DNA of 64,000 bases from Dipteris shenzhenensis (GCA_047967505.1 CM106539.1), one strand, 5' to 3'. Counted from the stretch's first letter, positions 14,203-25,480 are shown. Translations and numbers: made by a program. The notes: a model not told the origin generated them from the sequence alone.

Positions 14203-14575
14203 TTGCCAATTAAACATGTGTAACCAATCTATTGTTCTTGAGTAAAATGATGCTCTAAGAAGCTAGCCAATAATCTCTTTTTTAATGCATGTTCTTGACC
14301 GTGAGTGAGCACTAGGGAATCAAACAGAATGACGTTGGTAGATGCAAAATCGATGTGTGATAAAAATTCATGCGATGATAGTCCATTTTCCAATTAAATA
14401 TGTGTAACCAATCTATTATACTTAAGTAAAATGATGCTCTAGCTAACCAGTAATCTCTTTTTAATGCATTTTCTTGACGGTGAGCAAGCACTAGGGAACC
14501 AAACAGAATGACATTGGTTGATGCAAAATTGATGGGTGATAAACATTCATGTGATCATAGTCCCCAACTCACAAT
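14203..14575. repeat. ~190-bp tandem duplication inside unit 2
   Basis: 'gccaattaaacatgtgtaac' (about 14203) recurs as 'ccaattaaatatgtgtaacc' (about 14390). Both copies continue through 'aatgatgctcta', 'aatctcttttt' and 'gcactagggaa.c.aaacaga'. Unit 1 has the corresponding text only once near 12235-12360. Confidence 0.8.
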
Positions 14576-14990
14576 ATCTCGAAGGTCATAGAGATTCTTA
14601 CTTCCAAGTAATCAGAGAGAACTCACAAGCTTATGCAAGCAATGTCTTTTCATGTATTTTTTGGGATTGAATTTCCAAAAGTCACTACTCTTTGTTTATA
14701 AAGGATAATAAAAGCACTACCCTTGGTATTTACAAGGAGGATTAGGTCCAATTAGACCTTGTCTTGCATCTAATCTCTATATTTTTCCAATTTGTTTCTA
14801 TATCTCTTTCTAAACATTGTTGAAATTGCAAAATTGAGATTATATTCCGAACTAGTGATGATTTTGTGCTCCATGACAAAATGGAACTATAGGACATTGG
14901 ATTCAATTAATAAATACAAGATGGAAGCTTATGAAGAAATGCAACAATATGATTTTCATTCTTTCTTTGTTTTAAAAAAATTATAAATGT

Positions 14991-16288
14991 TGCAACATGC
15001 AAGGCTAGTCATGTGCTACTAGTTTAGTTGTCATCTTGCAAAATATATTGGGAGTCTTTCTTATATTTCTTGATTGACATAATACACTTCGTATTGCATA
15101 GTTGGAACCATCAATATGTACATAGAACTAAATGTCCCATTTTGGAGCATTAGCACAAGATATATGATCATTCTCCACTTGAGGACTTAAAATTCCTATT
15201 CACATTCTTCTATCCGGATGAATTTTGTTCAATAGCATGTATAAGAGTCTTAGAACCATGGCATACTTGAGAATGGACCTTCTATAGTATCCTACATGGA
15301 CTATGAATACATGTACACCCTTAGCATTATGTAAAAGGGTGATGATTCTAGGGTCACTTTAGTTTTTACCATGTCTGTAGTAACAGTCCCATGTTTGAGA
15401 CAATGTGTCCCAAGACAACTCTATGTGTGCACAAGAATTGACATTTCAAAGGGCTAAAAAATTTTAGGAATCGTAGGTCAAAATTAGTGCATGAATAAAG
15501 ATGACTAATGGATTCCAAAGTTATGGCATTTAGCTTGAAAATTTTCCAAGAGACTAGAATTTTGCATGCGTGAAAACTAGATTCAAACAAGGTTCGCCAA
15601 GTTATGGCCTTGAAAGAAGGATAGATTTTGAAATTTTCAACAAAGGATCCCCTTTATTATAGTAAAGTGACTATGTTTGAGCATGTGTAATCTAACATAA
15701 TTATGGTTACTATGTTTTGGGTAAGGTTAAATAATGTAGGTTATGTTAACTAACTAGCTATAGTAGCTCACAGGTTTGGTTTGGTTAGTTTAGGAGGGGG
15801 GGCACATAACTCACCCTCGATGGCTACCCGCAAGGGGCTGAGACCAGGGGGGTAGGGTAACAAATGATGCAAAGTTGGGTTGAGATGAAGAAGGGTGTAG
15901 CAATTCACGTGAAGGGGGTGGCGAAGGAGGATGGCAATCCGTGCATGGGAGGGGAGCTTCTATAAGAGGGCGGCAATTCACACGAGTGAGAAAGGGCCAG
16001 GTGGTTATGAGCACAAGTGCAAGGGTCGGGGTTACGGGCACTAGGGGGCGGGTTACATGCACAAGGGTGGGGATACATGCATCAATGGGAGGGATATGGG
16101 TAGTGAGGAGATTTTTGTGGCATAGAGGGGTAGGGTTACGAGAAAGAGAGAGAGGGATACAAGAAGCAAGGTACGGTTACAGGCAATGGGAGGGGCTAAA
16201 AACAGAGACAAGGGGACATTTGGACAACAACGGGGAAGCACAACCCAACAAGGGGGGTTTTGAATGAATGGGGTAGGGTAGGGAGTAG
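14991..16288. other. Intergenic DNA, no gene seen
   Basis: AT-rich until about 15790, then increasingly G-rich on the plus strand. Open frames at 15811-16267 on both strands overlap each other in the same low-complexity DNA and match nothing I recognise. Confidence 0.5.
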
Positions 16289-16800
16289 ATGGGCTTCAAA
16301 AGGAATGAGATGGCAGATAGAGGGGTCGGGAATGGAATTGGGGGAGGGGGGGGCTTAGACGGAGGGGGGCAAATGAAATGGGGGGAAGAGGAAGGGGAAG
16401 GAATGGAAGGAGGGAAAAGGGAAAGGGGGAAGGGACATAAGGAAGGGGGAAGAGAATGGGGGAAAGGCATGGAAGGGAAAGGGGGGGGGAGGGGGAGGAA
16501 GAGAAATAGAGAAAAAAGGGGGAGTAAGACAACGAAGGCGGGGAAGAAGGGGGAAGAACAAGGGTATTCCTTGAGTGAAAGTGGAGGTACTATGGAGGAG
16601 CAATAGTGGAGGAACAGTGGAGAGGTGGAGAGAGGTGGACAAGTGGTAGAGGAATAGTTGGGAGGAATGGGGGATGGTGGAGGAATAGTGGAGGAAGATG
16701 GAGGAGAAGTAGGAGGAATGGTGGATGGTGGAGTCATCGTGGAGGAGGAGGAAAAGCAATGGTGGAGAAGCGGTGGAGGAGAAGTGGTGCAGCAATGGCC
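16289..16800. repeat. Purine-rich (G/A) low-complexity tract
   Basis: About 500 bp of the plus strand is nearly all G and A, with many GGGG to GGGGGG runs at 16339-16500 and GGTGGAGGA-like repeats at 16570-16790. The minus-strand open frames here are Pro/Ser-rich by composition only. G-quadruplex or triplex-forming DNA is plausible. I do not call a gene. Confidence 0.85.
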
Positions 16801-18460
16801 ATAATTTCAAAATCATGTACACATGAAATTTTACATTGTTAACTACAATGACAAAAAATAATGTGCTCTCAACATCAACTTGAAAACGAATGTCCGCTTT
16901 CCTATTATTCACATTAGTTTCAAATATTTTCAGCCATCAACAAACAATAATAAAACCATAAATATTTACCACAATACAAAACTAACACATGCAATAAGAA
17001 CCTCTATAAACATCAACATACACACACACGCGCATATATATATATATATGAAAAAACACAATACATTAAATGTCCATAGCCAGAAATAGTTATACACAAC
17101 AAATATTAATGTTAATAGATTAGATCATAAACATGGACAAACACCAGACACCAAACACCAAAATATAAATATTCACAAAAATGACAAAGTTAGAGACAAA
17201 ACACTATAACAACATGAATAAAACTAATGGGATAACCTGACGGGCTATAGACACCATTAAAATTCCTTGTCTAAAAGAGTTATGCATAAATGAAACATGC
17301 CACTAGATTCTTAAAGAGCAACCATATAAGGTCGATATGTGATCTGGGAGGGATGGTTCTTTACTTAATATGTAACATATCCATCCATCCAACATTAACC
17401 ACATATGTCCTTGTCTAAAGAAACGCCTAAAATGTAAGGTTCACCACAAAATACATACCTAAACCTTGAGTATACTTGAGTAGTATGCCTTCCTCAATAT
17501 ACTCTACTCTTTTCCATGAAACTTTTCTACAAACAAATTAATGCTATAAAACATTTCAAAAATATCTTTTTGATACAATTTTCATATCGAATAAGAGAAA
17601 GTAAGGGTACATATTTCATCCAAATCCATGTAAATCTAAAAAAAGGTTATAATGTTTGACTAAACATTGCACCATAAGAACTTCAAATCTCGTTATTCTC
17701 ACTATAAGGTTCAATAAATTACTGCATATCTACACCTTGAATATGTTTGAGAAGGTTCTCTTCTTCATTATACTCTCCTTGAAACTTGCCTACAAACAAA
17801 GTTTAGTATTATAGAATATTTCAATATCTATTTTGAATAAATTCTCATAACAAATAATTGGTAAGGAAACATATGTTCAAAATTCATCCAAATCTTTGTC
17901 AAACCAAAGAGAGATTATAATGTGTACAAAATAGTCATCAAAAGTAAGGATTCACTCCTAAACCTCTTGTTCTCAACAACTCTACTAGTGAAAAGAATGT
18001 AATACCTGTTTCTCCATGAAGCAAACCGGTGCATAGGCAAAATTCACCAAAACGTGTTGGAAATGTAATAAAAAATGAATGCTCGTAACAAACTAAAGAT
18101 AGGGAAGCATTAAGCAATGCAAATATCTATGAAGGTCAAAAGATGGATGAAGAGGAGGATAGATTTTCATTCTATAAGTTTGATGCTTGACGATCAACGG
18201 TCGTTATAAGACCAAAGGAAAGAATACAATAGACTGATGTTTCTGTATTTTTGCAGGGCTTTCACTACAATAGCAAGGAACAAGCTATTAGAACTAATCA
18301 AAAAGCTTCACATCCCCAAAGAATTGAGGGAGGCTACCGTCTAGAAAGTACTAGCAAAATTAGCAAGTACATTGGTGGTTGGAAAAGTGTAAATGATAAG
18401 ATAAAACAGTGTTGGGATTAACTGAAAATGCCCTCCCTAATTGGCTAGATTAAAGGACAT
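16801..18460. other. AT-rich intergenic DNA, no gene seen
   Basis: Contains a short (TA)n run at 17035-17049 and a loose duplication at about 17460-17540 and 17720-17800 ('accttga.tat.cttgag.ag...tc.tcaatatactct'). No gene recognised. Confidence 0.5.
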
Positions 18461-18462
18461 GG

Positions 18463-18554
18463 AACTACAGCATTGTTATACATAGACAATGTGGTCCTTT
18501 CTGCCACAGACAAGCCTAGCCTCCACAACCACATGGATGCACTAGACAAATGAA
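18463..18554 (+). pseudogene. Possible reverse-transcriptase scrap
   Basis: A ~30-residue frame reads GTTALLYIDNVVLSATDKPS then LHNHMDAL, which resembles the LLYADD.VLL....L..HLDAL segment of LINE-type reverse transcriptases, with the catalytic Asp pair changed to D-N. It ends at a stop and has no recognisable flanks. It may be an older LINE remnant lying head-on to the LINE that follows. The match is short and uncertain. Confidence 0.3.
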
Positions 18555-18671
18555 GCTTACATTCCTCTCTCACTTAACTGGACCTGTACTAATTACAAGG
18601 AGCAAAGGTATGCATGCTAATTGAGAGAAGAGGGAGGATTATTTATTTTTTATTTATGGCGTGGGGGGGAA

Positions 18672-18713
18672 TGAGAGAGAGAGAGAGAGAGAGAAGAAGA
18701 AGAAGAAGAATAT
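18672..18713. repeat. GA/GAA microsatellite at the 3' end of the LINE
   Basis: (GA)n followed by (AAG)n on the plus strand, which on the minus strand reads (TTC)n(TC)n about 110 bp after the ORF2 stop. It probably marks the 3' tail of the LINE in place of a long poly(A). Confidence 0.75.
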
Positions 18714-18823
18714 ATTATCGTCCTCTGAAGACCAAAACCGGCCTATGGGACCTGAGCAATACAATATCACAAGTACATGAAAGCTCCTCCCGAAGATGGG
18801 AGGGTGGAAAGAGAAACCACCTT

Positions 18824-21800
18824 CTAGGATTCAGGTGGATTCCTATGCTTGAAGAGCTTATACACAAATGTTCCTAAAGCTGAAGGTGACCCTTTATGCA
18901 GCAAATCAGCCAGTTTGTTATGTCCCTCAAGGAGGTGATTGAACTCTTCCCTAATGTGTGCATAGTGAGGGCATATCATTACCATGTGTTCTTCTGTTTC
19001 AACCATACCTTGATCACATAGTTGGCATATTCTACTCTCCCTTGGCATCTTTTTCCATCCCCCTGTTTCTATTTGCAGCTGGTGTGATCGGGTGCGAAGT
19101 GAGGCTAAAGCCCTCCGTTTATGCACTGCTATAGGTGTACATATGTACTTCTGCGTTGTTGTCTCCCTTCCTGTATAAATTGACCAATATTCGAGGTTGA
19201 TATATGTGCGATAGTACTCAAATTTATCTTTGTTTTCTGCTGTTTGCCATTTCCTGTATAGTGCATTCAGCAGGTCATAATGAAAAGCCTCTTCATCAAT
19301 CTCCTCTGAAGAGTAGTTTAAATACTCTTCTACTTCCCACTTCTTGAACCATTTTTTTAGGTCCTGTGCCCATCCGGATGTCAAAATCTTGCCCTTGTTT
19401 GTCTTTTGAAGCTTCTGACTTTCATTCCATGCTCTCTTTGGTAGCCTTTCATTATCCATGCACTTGACCTTTGTGATGTATCTGAGTACTCTCTTCAGAG
19501 CATGTAGCTCTATGGGTATACATCCTGTCTCTAGGAGTAACAAAGAGTATGGTGTAGTAGCCTTGATGCCCAGGTGCCTCCTAATGAAAGACTTTTGCAT
19601 TTTCTCTATCTCATTCCACGTTGATGGAGATATACTCCCACCCCATACCTCTACTCCGTAGAGTACTGTCTGTATCACATATGCCCCAAAGATCATATTT
19701 CGTACTTGCCACCTTCTCGTATTGCTATTGTTGCACTCATTTTCAAATTGGAAGTATTTTGCCCATCCTGCATCAAGTCTCCGTTGCACACAGCTGTTCC
19801 ATCTATTATTGGCGGGGATTTCAATACCCAAGTATTTGAATGAGTGCACTGTCTCAATGGGTTGTCCTTTATATAAGATTTGGAGGGGGCTGCTTGGCTG
19901 TATAGTCTTGACTATCATGAGTTTAGTTTTGTTGACATTAATAGCCATCCCACTCTCTGCACAAAATATGCTGAAGATATCCATCATTTTTTGCATCTTA
20001 CTTTCACTATCAGTGAAAACAACCACATCATCTGCGTAAAGAAGCAACCAAATCACGAGACCTGCTAGATGAGGGCTGTATAACTCATCTTTACATGCTT
20101 CTTCATTCACCAACTCCTCAAGTCTATCAATGCATAGGCCGAACAAAGTGGGTGAGAGCGGACATCCTTGTTTTACCCCCATATTACTATAGAACTCTTG
20201 TGACATCCCATCCTTACATTTTAGTTGACATTTTACTTTCTCATAAAGTCTAAAGACAGCAAACCTTATTTCCTCGGGCACCCCTATGCATTCCATTCTC
20301 TCCCATAGCACATCCCTAGGCACTGTATCAAATGCCTTCTTAAAGTCAATGAAACAACAGAAGAGTGGCTTCCCCTTGAGGCGGCTTTCCTCCATCAAAA
20401 CTCGAAGAGTGACTAGGTGATCCACTGTACAGTGTTTTGGTCTGAAACCAGCTTGTCCCATTGCTCTTTTATTTTCTTTCTCTGCCCAAGCACTCAATTT
20501 TGCCTCTACTATTGTGCTATATAGTTTGGCTAGAGTGGAACATACCATAATTGTTCTGTAATTTGTTAATTGATTGCGGTCACCCCCTTTGTAGATTGGT
20601 TTGATCCAATTCTCTTGCCATTCTGTTGGGAAACCATTCATCAAAGCCTGATTTAGTGCCATTGCTATGTGCCTTTGCGTGTGCTCATTGGTCCACTTAA
20701 TGAGTTCAGCCACTAGGTGTAGAGTGTCTGCTGCCTTTCCATTTACCATTTTCTTGAGGCCATCTTGTACATCTTTCAATGAGAAAAGACCCTGAGTATT
20801 ACTGCTGTGAGGTATGCTCACCATGGGCCGAGCCTTGGGATGTGTGTAGAGCTGTTGAGCATATTCCAGCATCTGTGTTTCTGTAAAATCTCCCATAATG
20901 TCATTTGACCTTTGTTTAATTCCTTTCCATGCTCTTCTAGGATGCTTGATAAAATCAATTGCATCAGTCCATTCCTTGTTCACAATATGTGCACGTCTTT
21001 TTTTACGTGTAAGTGCATGGAGCTGTTTCTCAGCTGCTCTTTTCTCATCCCCCATTGGGATCCCCTTTAGTGCATTCCTAGCTGCCTTGCACTCAGCATC
21101 AAACCAAACATTGTATGGTAGCCCTTTCTTGCATTCTTTATTGCTCTTTTTGTACCCCAAAACTGACTTGGCTGTAGTGAGAATAGCATTTTTCAATTCT
21201 GTCCACCCAATTTTCTGTTTTCCCAGCAGACACGTCTCTAGAGTTTCAGTGTACTCCACCTTCTTTGCCTCATTTATATGATAGTTGCCTTCAACTGTTT
21301 TGCGCTCTTCTAAAGTTGCCTTGGCAAGTAATATATTAAGCTCCACATATAGTGGTGTGTGATCTGAATCAGGGGACTTTGAGCCAAGTGAGAAATTGTG
21401 AATGAGATGGCAAGCTTCCAAACCAATCAATGCATAGTCGATCACACTAGCCCCTCCACTGGCAGGGAAACAAGTAGGGGTATTTGATTTTGGGAAAAGG
21501 GCTGTGCCATTCACCACCAACATGTGCATTCCATTCATCAATTGCTCCAATGCCCTACCATGTGCATTCACTTCCTTATCCTTCGAGCATCTACACCAAA
21601 TGGGGTCAATGTCTATCTCATGTTCCTTGATGTATTCTTGCTGAGTGGGATAGTGAAACTGTAGATCTCCTATCCGTGCATTGAAATCACCAATGAGCAA
21701 AACATTTCCTTTTTTGTTGAACATAGCTATATCCAAGCACAGGTCTCCAAGTGGCTGGGTTGGGTCAACCTCATGTCTTTGGTAGAAGGGAGATTCTCTA

Positions 21801-22120
21801 TGAGGAATGTAGCACCCTGCAATGTAAAGTGGTGAGTGCATTCCTTTTACCATGATCCATATGAAGCGTTTGTGGATGTCATCTTTGGCTATGGAAATCA
21901 TGTCTTGTATATGCTCCTTGTATATGCATGCTACCCCTCCTTGCCCTCGTAGGCCAACTTGCTTTTGCCAGATGGAGTGCACCACGTATCCATTAATTTT
22001 AGGAATTCTGCATATGTCCCTTTCCCAAGTCTCTGCGAGAAAAATAATGTCTGCATCATGCATAACTTCATTCAATCCAGCCCCTTTATGCCAAGGAAAA
22101 CCTCTACAATTCCAAAACAT
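18824..22120 (-). CDS. LINE ORF2 protein (endonuclease and reverse transcriptase)
   Basis: Replication protein of the LINE: nicks target DNA and copies the element RNA into it. The first ATG (22120) opens with MFWNCRGFPW and is followed by FLAETW. GDFNARIG (about residue 145) and SDHTPLY (about 245) complete an APE-type endonuclease. The reverse transcriptase includes WIKPIYKGGD, FIDFKKAFDTVPRDVLW, GVKQGCPLSPTLF and the catalytic LLLYADDVVVFT (about residue 690). A C-terminal CxxC...H....C motif (CQLCDQG, then EEHMVMIC) lies near residue 1030. The length (about 1098 residues) is normal for plant L1-type ORF2. The frame is uninterrupted. It is in the same frame as the end of ORF1, with only the ORF1 TAG and about 36 bases between them. 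Confidence 0.95.
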   Translation of the reverse strand: MFWNCRGFPWHKGAGLNEVMHDADIIFLAETWERDICRIPKINGYVVHSIWQKQVGLRGQGGVACIYKEHIQDMISIAKDDIHKRFIWIMVKGMHSPLYIAGCYIPHRESPFYQRHEVDPTQPLGDLCLDIAMFNKKGNVLLIGDFNARIGDLQFHYPTQQEYIKEHEIDIDPIWCRCSKDKEVNAHGRALEQLMNGMHMLVVNGTALFPKSNTPTCFPASGGASVIDYALIGLEACHLIHNFSLGSKSPDSDHTPLYVELNILLAKATLEERKTVEGNYHINEAKKVEYTETLETCLLGKQKIGWTELKNAILTTAKSVLGYKKSNKECKKGLPYNVWFDAECKAARNALKGIPMGDEKRAAEKQLHALTRKKRRAHIVNKEWTDAIDFIKHPRRAWKGIKQRSNDIMGDFTETQMLEYAQQLYTHPKARPMVSIPHSSNTQGLFSLKDVQDGLKKMVNGKAADTLHLVAELIKWTNEHTQRHIAMALNQALMNGFPTEWQENWIKPIYKGGDRNQLTNYRTIMVCSTLAKLYSTIVEAKLSAWAEKENKRAMGQAGFRPKHCTVDHLVTLRVLMEESRLKGKPLFCCFIDFKKAFDTVPRDVLWERMECIGVPEEIRFAVFRLYEKVKCQLKCKDGMSQEFYSNMGVKQGCPLSPTLFGLCIDRLEELVNEEACKDELYSPHLAGLVIWLLLYADDVVVFTDSESKMQKMMDIFSIFCAESGMAINVNKTKLMIVKTIQPSSPLQILYKGQPIETVHSFKYLGIEIPANNRWNSCVQRRLDAGWAKYFQFENECNNSNTRRWQVRNMIFGAYVIQTVLYGVEVWGGSISPSTWNEIEKMQKSFIRRHLGIKATTPYSLLLLETGCIPIELHALKRVLRYITKVKCMDNERLPKRAWNESQKLQKTNKGKILTSGWAQDLKKWFKKWEVEEYLNYSSEEIDEEAFHYDLLNALYRKWQTAENKDKFEYYRTYINLEYWSIYTGRETTTQKYICTPIAVHKRRALASLRTRSHQLQIETGGWKKMPRESRICQLCDQGMVETEEHMVMICPHYAHIREEFNHLLEGHNKLADLLHKGSPSALGTFVYKLFKHRNPPES

Positions 22121-22159
22121 GATCTTCAACTTCTTTTGGGTTCCATAGGCCGCGTGTTC

Positions 22160-23118
22160 CTAGAGGGCCTGTTCAGCTCCTTGCTCTTTTTTTTTGATTC
22201 GGGCCTCATACATACGTCTCCTTTCTTCTTGCTGCTTGGGGGTGCGGTCTTCTGTCACGTAGAAAGATGTTCCCTTTAAGTAAATCTTGCTGCTGTCCAA
22301 AATGATTTCTCTCTTGCGGGGGTCAAGCATGGTGCAAACAATTGCTCGCTGACTCGAATTTTCATCTCTCTTTCTCCCTACTCTGTGTGCCCCAAAGACC
22401 ACAACCTCTTGCATGGCAAAGTGCTCCACAAAAAAGTCCCCTACATCCTTTGCAAGTGAGAGCGGTGTTTCCTTTTCTTTTTCTACTAGACCTCGTATGA
22501 CAATGTTCTGTGATCTTTTTTCTCTCTCTCTCTATACTCATCAACATCTATCTTATCTTCTGATTTTTTCCCCTTGTCTAGATGTGCATCTGGCGAGGCA
22601 TGTCCATTTACTATATTTGCCCATGTCACTGAGGTGTTTGTCTGTGGCTTGCATTCTATTTGAGGCTGTGGTGCCGTATTTTCTTTCATCTTTTCCAAAG
22701 TCTGTTCCAGCTCACATAATTTTTCCTCTTGACTGATATTTTTTTCCTCCAAACTGTTTATGGAGCTCTCTTGCATGGCCACCTTTTGCTCCAAATCTTT
22801 ATTTCTGTACTGTAAGTGTTGGCACTTCAAAGAGAGTGCATGTATCTCTTGCTGTTGGCGATCCAATGTGCTTTGCAGAGCTGTTAGAAACGCCCAAATT
22901 CCAGATTCATTAGGAAAATTGTCTATTGTAGCTCCTTGCACTGACATGAGCGGGGCTGCTAAAATGTTTCCTTGAACAGGAATAAAAGGGACTGCTTGTC
23001 CATCTAAAATGGTGGGGGGTGGCTCATCTCCGACTGTCATTTGCAGAGTACCTGTTTTAGTTGGTGTTAGAGAAAAAGAGTTTTTCATACTTGTACTTCC
23101 TGCAGAGCTCTTCGTCAT
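22160..23118 (-). pseudogene. LINE ORF1 protein, one frameshift
   Basis: ORF1 of L1-type elements is an RNA-binding chaperone that packages element RNA. The N-terminal part (start taken at the ATG at 23118; upstream TTG possible) is Thr/Ser-rich, then forms a clear heptad coiled coil (LDRQQQEIHALSLKCQHLQY through QTLEKMKEN). The C-terminal part, in another frame, shows the L1 ORF1 RNA-recognition pattern NIVIRGL, HRVGRK, LKGT..YVTED and RRRMYEARIKKK, ending at 22160. The frame changes near 22512-22545, where a GA microsatellite runs into an A6 tract. Slippage there is the obvious cause, so this copy would make a truncated ORF1 unless the frame is recoded. Confidence 0.85.
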
Positions 23119-23139
23119 TGGAGTGGAGGCTGCTGCCAA

Positions 23140-23500
23140 ACCACTCCTGTTAACTCTTTTGTTGAGAGTGTTGGACGCCAGGATGAAGACTGGCGACGCG
23201 CGCGATAGAAAACAGGTGCACCTGATATCACAACAGCATGCTATGTGCTGGGGCGTAAAGGGATCCTGACGGCCAACCGCGTTGGAGTTTTACCCCCTTT
23301 CGGAGCTGATGGTGGCCTCAGATTTTTGATCTGAATTGAGCAACTACCTGGAACTTCTTTCGCGATCGCCGCGCGCGGCAAATAACAGGAGCCACCGGGT
23401 ACACAGCAGGGCTAGAGATGGGGGACGCAGAAGGATCCTGACGGTCAACCGCGTTGGGGTTTTACCCCCCATTCGGAGCTGTTGGTGCAGTCCAAATCGC
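23140..23500 (-). promoter_or_regulatory. LINE 5' leader with repeated ~50-bp blocks
   Basis: A conserved block starting 'ggatcctgacgg.caaccgc' and continuing 'gttgg.gttttaccccc...tcggagctg' occurs at 23261-23311 and again at 23433-23483, 172 bp apart. The region is markedly more GC-rich than its surroundings. Repeated monomers upstream of ORF1 recall the tandem promoter units of some animal L1 families. A promoter role is inference from position. Confidence 0.6.
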
Positions 23501-23501
23501 C

Positions 23502-23541
<40 letters not shown>

Positions 23542-23604
23542 CATATGATATGATTCTTAAAGTCCTCTTTCAATGTCTATGGGACTGGTGATCACTATCA
23601 ACAA

Positions 23605-23639
<35 letters not shown>

Positions 23640-23645
23640 TAGATA
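23502..23645. repeat. Two (GA)n microsatellites
   Basis: GA runs at 23503-23539 and 23608-23634 (followed by GATA repeats), separated by ~70 bp of plain sequence. The first may border the 5' end of the LINE. Confidence 0.95.
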
Positions 23646-25480
23646 GTTTTTTAACGTCGTAGGAACAATCCCAAGGAGCCAGTTCTGAACCAGCCAAAGA
23701 CTGAGTGTATGCTTACTCCTATCTTTATTTTGGTAATGAACCACTAAATACAACTGAAGACTTCCCTCAATGAAGGGGGTCAATACAAAATCTGGAGAGG
23801 CTGGATCCACCAACTGAAGAGGTTAAGGTTGAAAGGACATGGCTAATCCTACTGACTGAAGGGAGTAGGGTTGAAAGGCTATGACTGATAGCACCCACCT
23901 GAGCATTGTATGTGGCGAGGCTTTGGAGGCTGCAGGGACTGCTTTTGCTGAGTTGCTGCACTGACTGGTTTGGCTGAATGAGGGCTGCTGACTGCTTTTC
24001 TAGCTTGAAGGCTACTGTAAAGACTGGTTCTGTTTGTGACTTTCATTTCACAGACTGCTTAAGGCTGTCTATATAACTTGAACCTTGCTGCAGATCTGCT
24101 GCAAGCTTCTGGGAGGGTTTTGGTCATGTCTATCCTGCTGGTCTGCTCCTGTTCTTTCCCAAGCTGCCTGACATGGCTGCATGGCAGTGAGTTCTTCCCT
24201 CCACAGCTCCATGGATGACATGGCTGCCTGTGTGGCTGCCGCATGGAGCTTCTGCTGCAGCTGACTTACTCTGGACTGCTCGATCTAACCCTGCCTGAGG
24301 GTTCGGCAGCCGTCAGGTAGATGGCCACAGGCTGTTGGATGCCAGCGACAAGAAGCAAGTACACTTCACCATTGAAGAAGAGCGGGAGGTGAGGAAGTCA
24401 TACAATTGATTGGACCTGGAATTTGAAGGCAGCTACAAATGGAACAAGTGAGGGAAAGAGAGTTGTAGATGCTATAAAAGTTGTTTTCAGCCTGCAGAAT
24501 AAATGCAAAAAAACTTGTGCACAAAACTGCAAATGAAATAATTTCACCGACACTATTTGGTACATGAGTGGTTCTTTATGGATGCCAAGCTTGGGCCCCA
24601 AGACTTGCCAGAGTGTATTAAGAGAGAAGTGAACCATCACAAATAAATTGGTGCTAGAAGAATAAGAATTGCCAGCAGTGGAACAGAACCGGTACCCCAT
24701 TGGGCTGGCTGAAACGAGGATGCTCCCTCTCTGGCACTAAGCCAAGACATTCTATACCTTGACGCAGTTGAAAAAATGCACATGGCAAAATTACCCCACA
24801 AGGCAATGGATGGAGAAATCAATAGAATACTAGGGATTAGGTGCCACGAAACCTCCCAGACAATGATATGGCCATTCTAAATTCAGTTATGAAGACATTC
24901 TTAGATAGGACCTTGGAAGGGAAATATCTTTGTTCAAGAGAAGTCAACCTATGCTAATCTGTGGGAGAAGGAATAGCCACCTTCAAAAAAACCTACATGC
25001 AAGATGACGACCGGTTTGTATGACCTTGAAGTGGAAACCAACAAATGAAAAGACCTCAGAGAATTGGAAACACAGAGAATGAACGACATACACTACTCAA
25101 TTGCCGTGCAACAAAGGATATTAGGGAGAAGTATGACACATACTCTCTAGCAACCGGTGAAAGGGAGGCCCCTACCTAGGGAGACGTATAACACACTCTA
25201 GCACCCAAGGACCTACATAAGCTTTTTGAGCAGTGAAAGGAGGCAGTAAAGTATTGGATAGAGCACAAACACTAGCTAGACAGTTTGTTAAGCACAGTTA
25301 CCATTTATGCTTTGAACCACTGAATCCTCCTCCATTCCTAACATCATATTTTGGTGGGCTGCCTGAATTTTTTTTCTTGCAATAAGCTTCAACAGAGTAG
25401 CAGTAAGAACAACCAGTATCTTCACTTGCTCCCCCTCTGGATTTTCTAACATCTTTGGCTATTTTCATTTTCTTGCAATA
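23646..25480. other. Intergenic DNA, no gene seen
   Basis: The block 23700-24300 is rich in GCTG/CTGC phrases and looks once-repetitive, but no protein family is recognisable in either strand. Nothing found from 24300 to 25480. Confidence 0.5.

Larger units (their letters stand above)
10904..14990. repeat. Tandem duplication of a ~1.93-kb unit
   Basis: Unit 1 runs from about 10904 to 12835 and unit 2 from about 12836 to 14990. Both start with '(c)gccaacaaa.(t)(a)ggaactcactctacttatgg' and 'gtatgttcttggttgtactt'. They then share, in order, 'acctccctttattgcattgg', 'gatgagatccatcagtagag', 'tgtcaagtggaattg' and 'gaccttgtcttg/ctcttgtgtctaac'. Unit 2 is longer, partly because a ~190-bp segment (14203-14391) is itself repeated (about 14390-14575). 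Mismatches and indels are frequent, so the event is not recent. No coding sequence was recognised in either unit. Confidence 0.85.
18674..23560 (-). mobile_element. L1-like non-LTR retrotransposon, nearly full length
   Basis: The unit reads on the minus strand: a 5' leader with repeated blocks (about 23540-23140), ORF1 with coiled coil and L1-type RNA-binding C-terminus, ORF2 with endonuclease, reverse transcriptase and a terminal Cys/His motif, a ~110-bp 3' UTR and a TTC/TC microsatellite tail. ORF2 has no stop over about 1100 codons, whereas ORF1 carries one frameshift. Such elements move by target-primed reverse transcription using their own endonuclease. No target-site duplication was established, so the outer limits are approximate. 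The intact ORF2 argues for a fairly young copy. Confidence 0.9.

Noticed and set aside
16177-16912. Pro/Ser/Leu-rich open frames on the minus strand
   Set aside because: They arise from the purine-rich tract on the other strand, exist in two frames at once and have no domain or signal.
19458-21281. Plus-strand frames within the LINE
   Set aside because: They lie opposite an intact ORF2 with all expected motifs.
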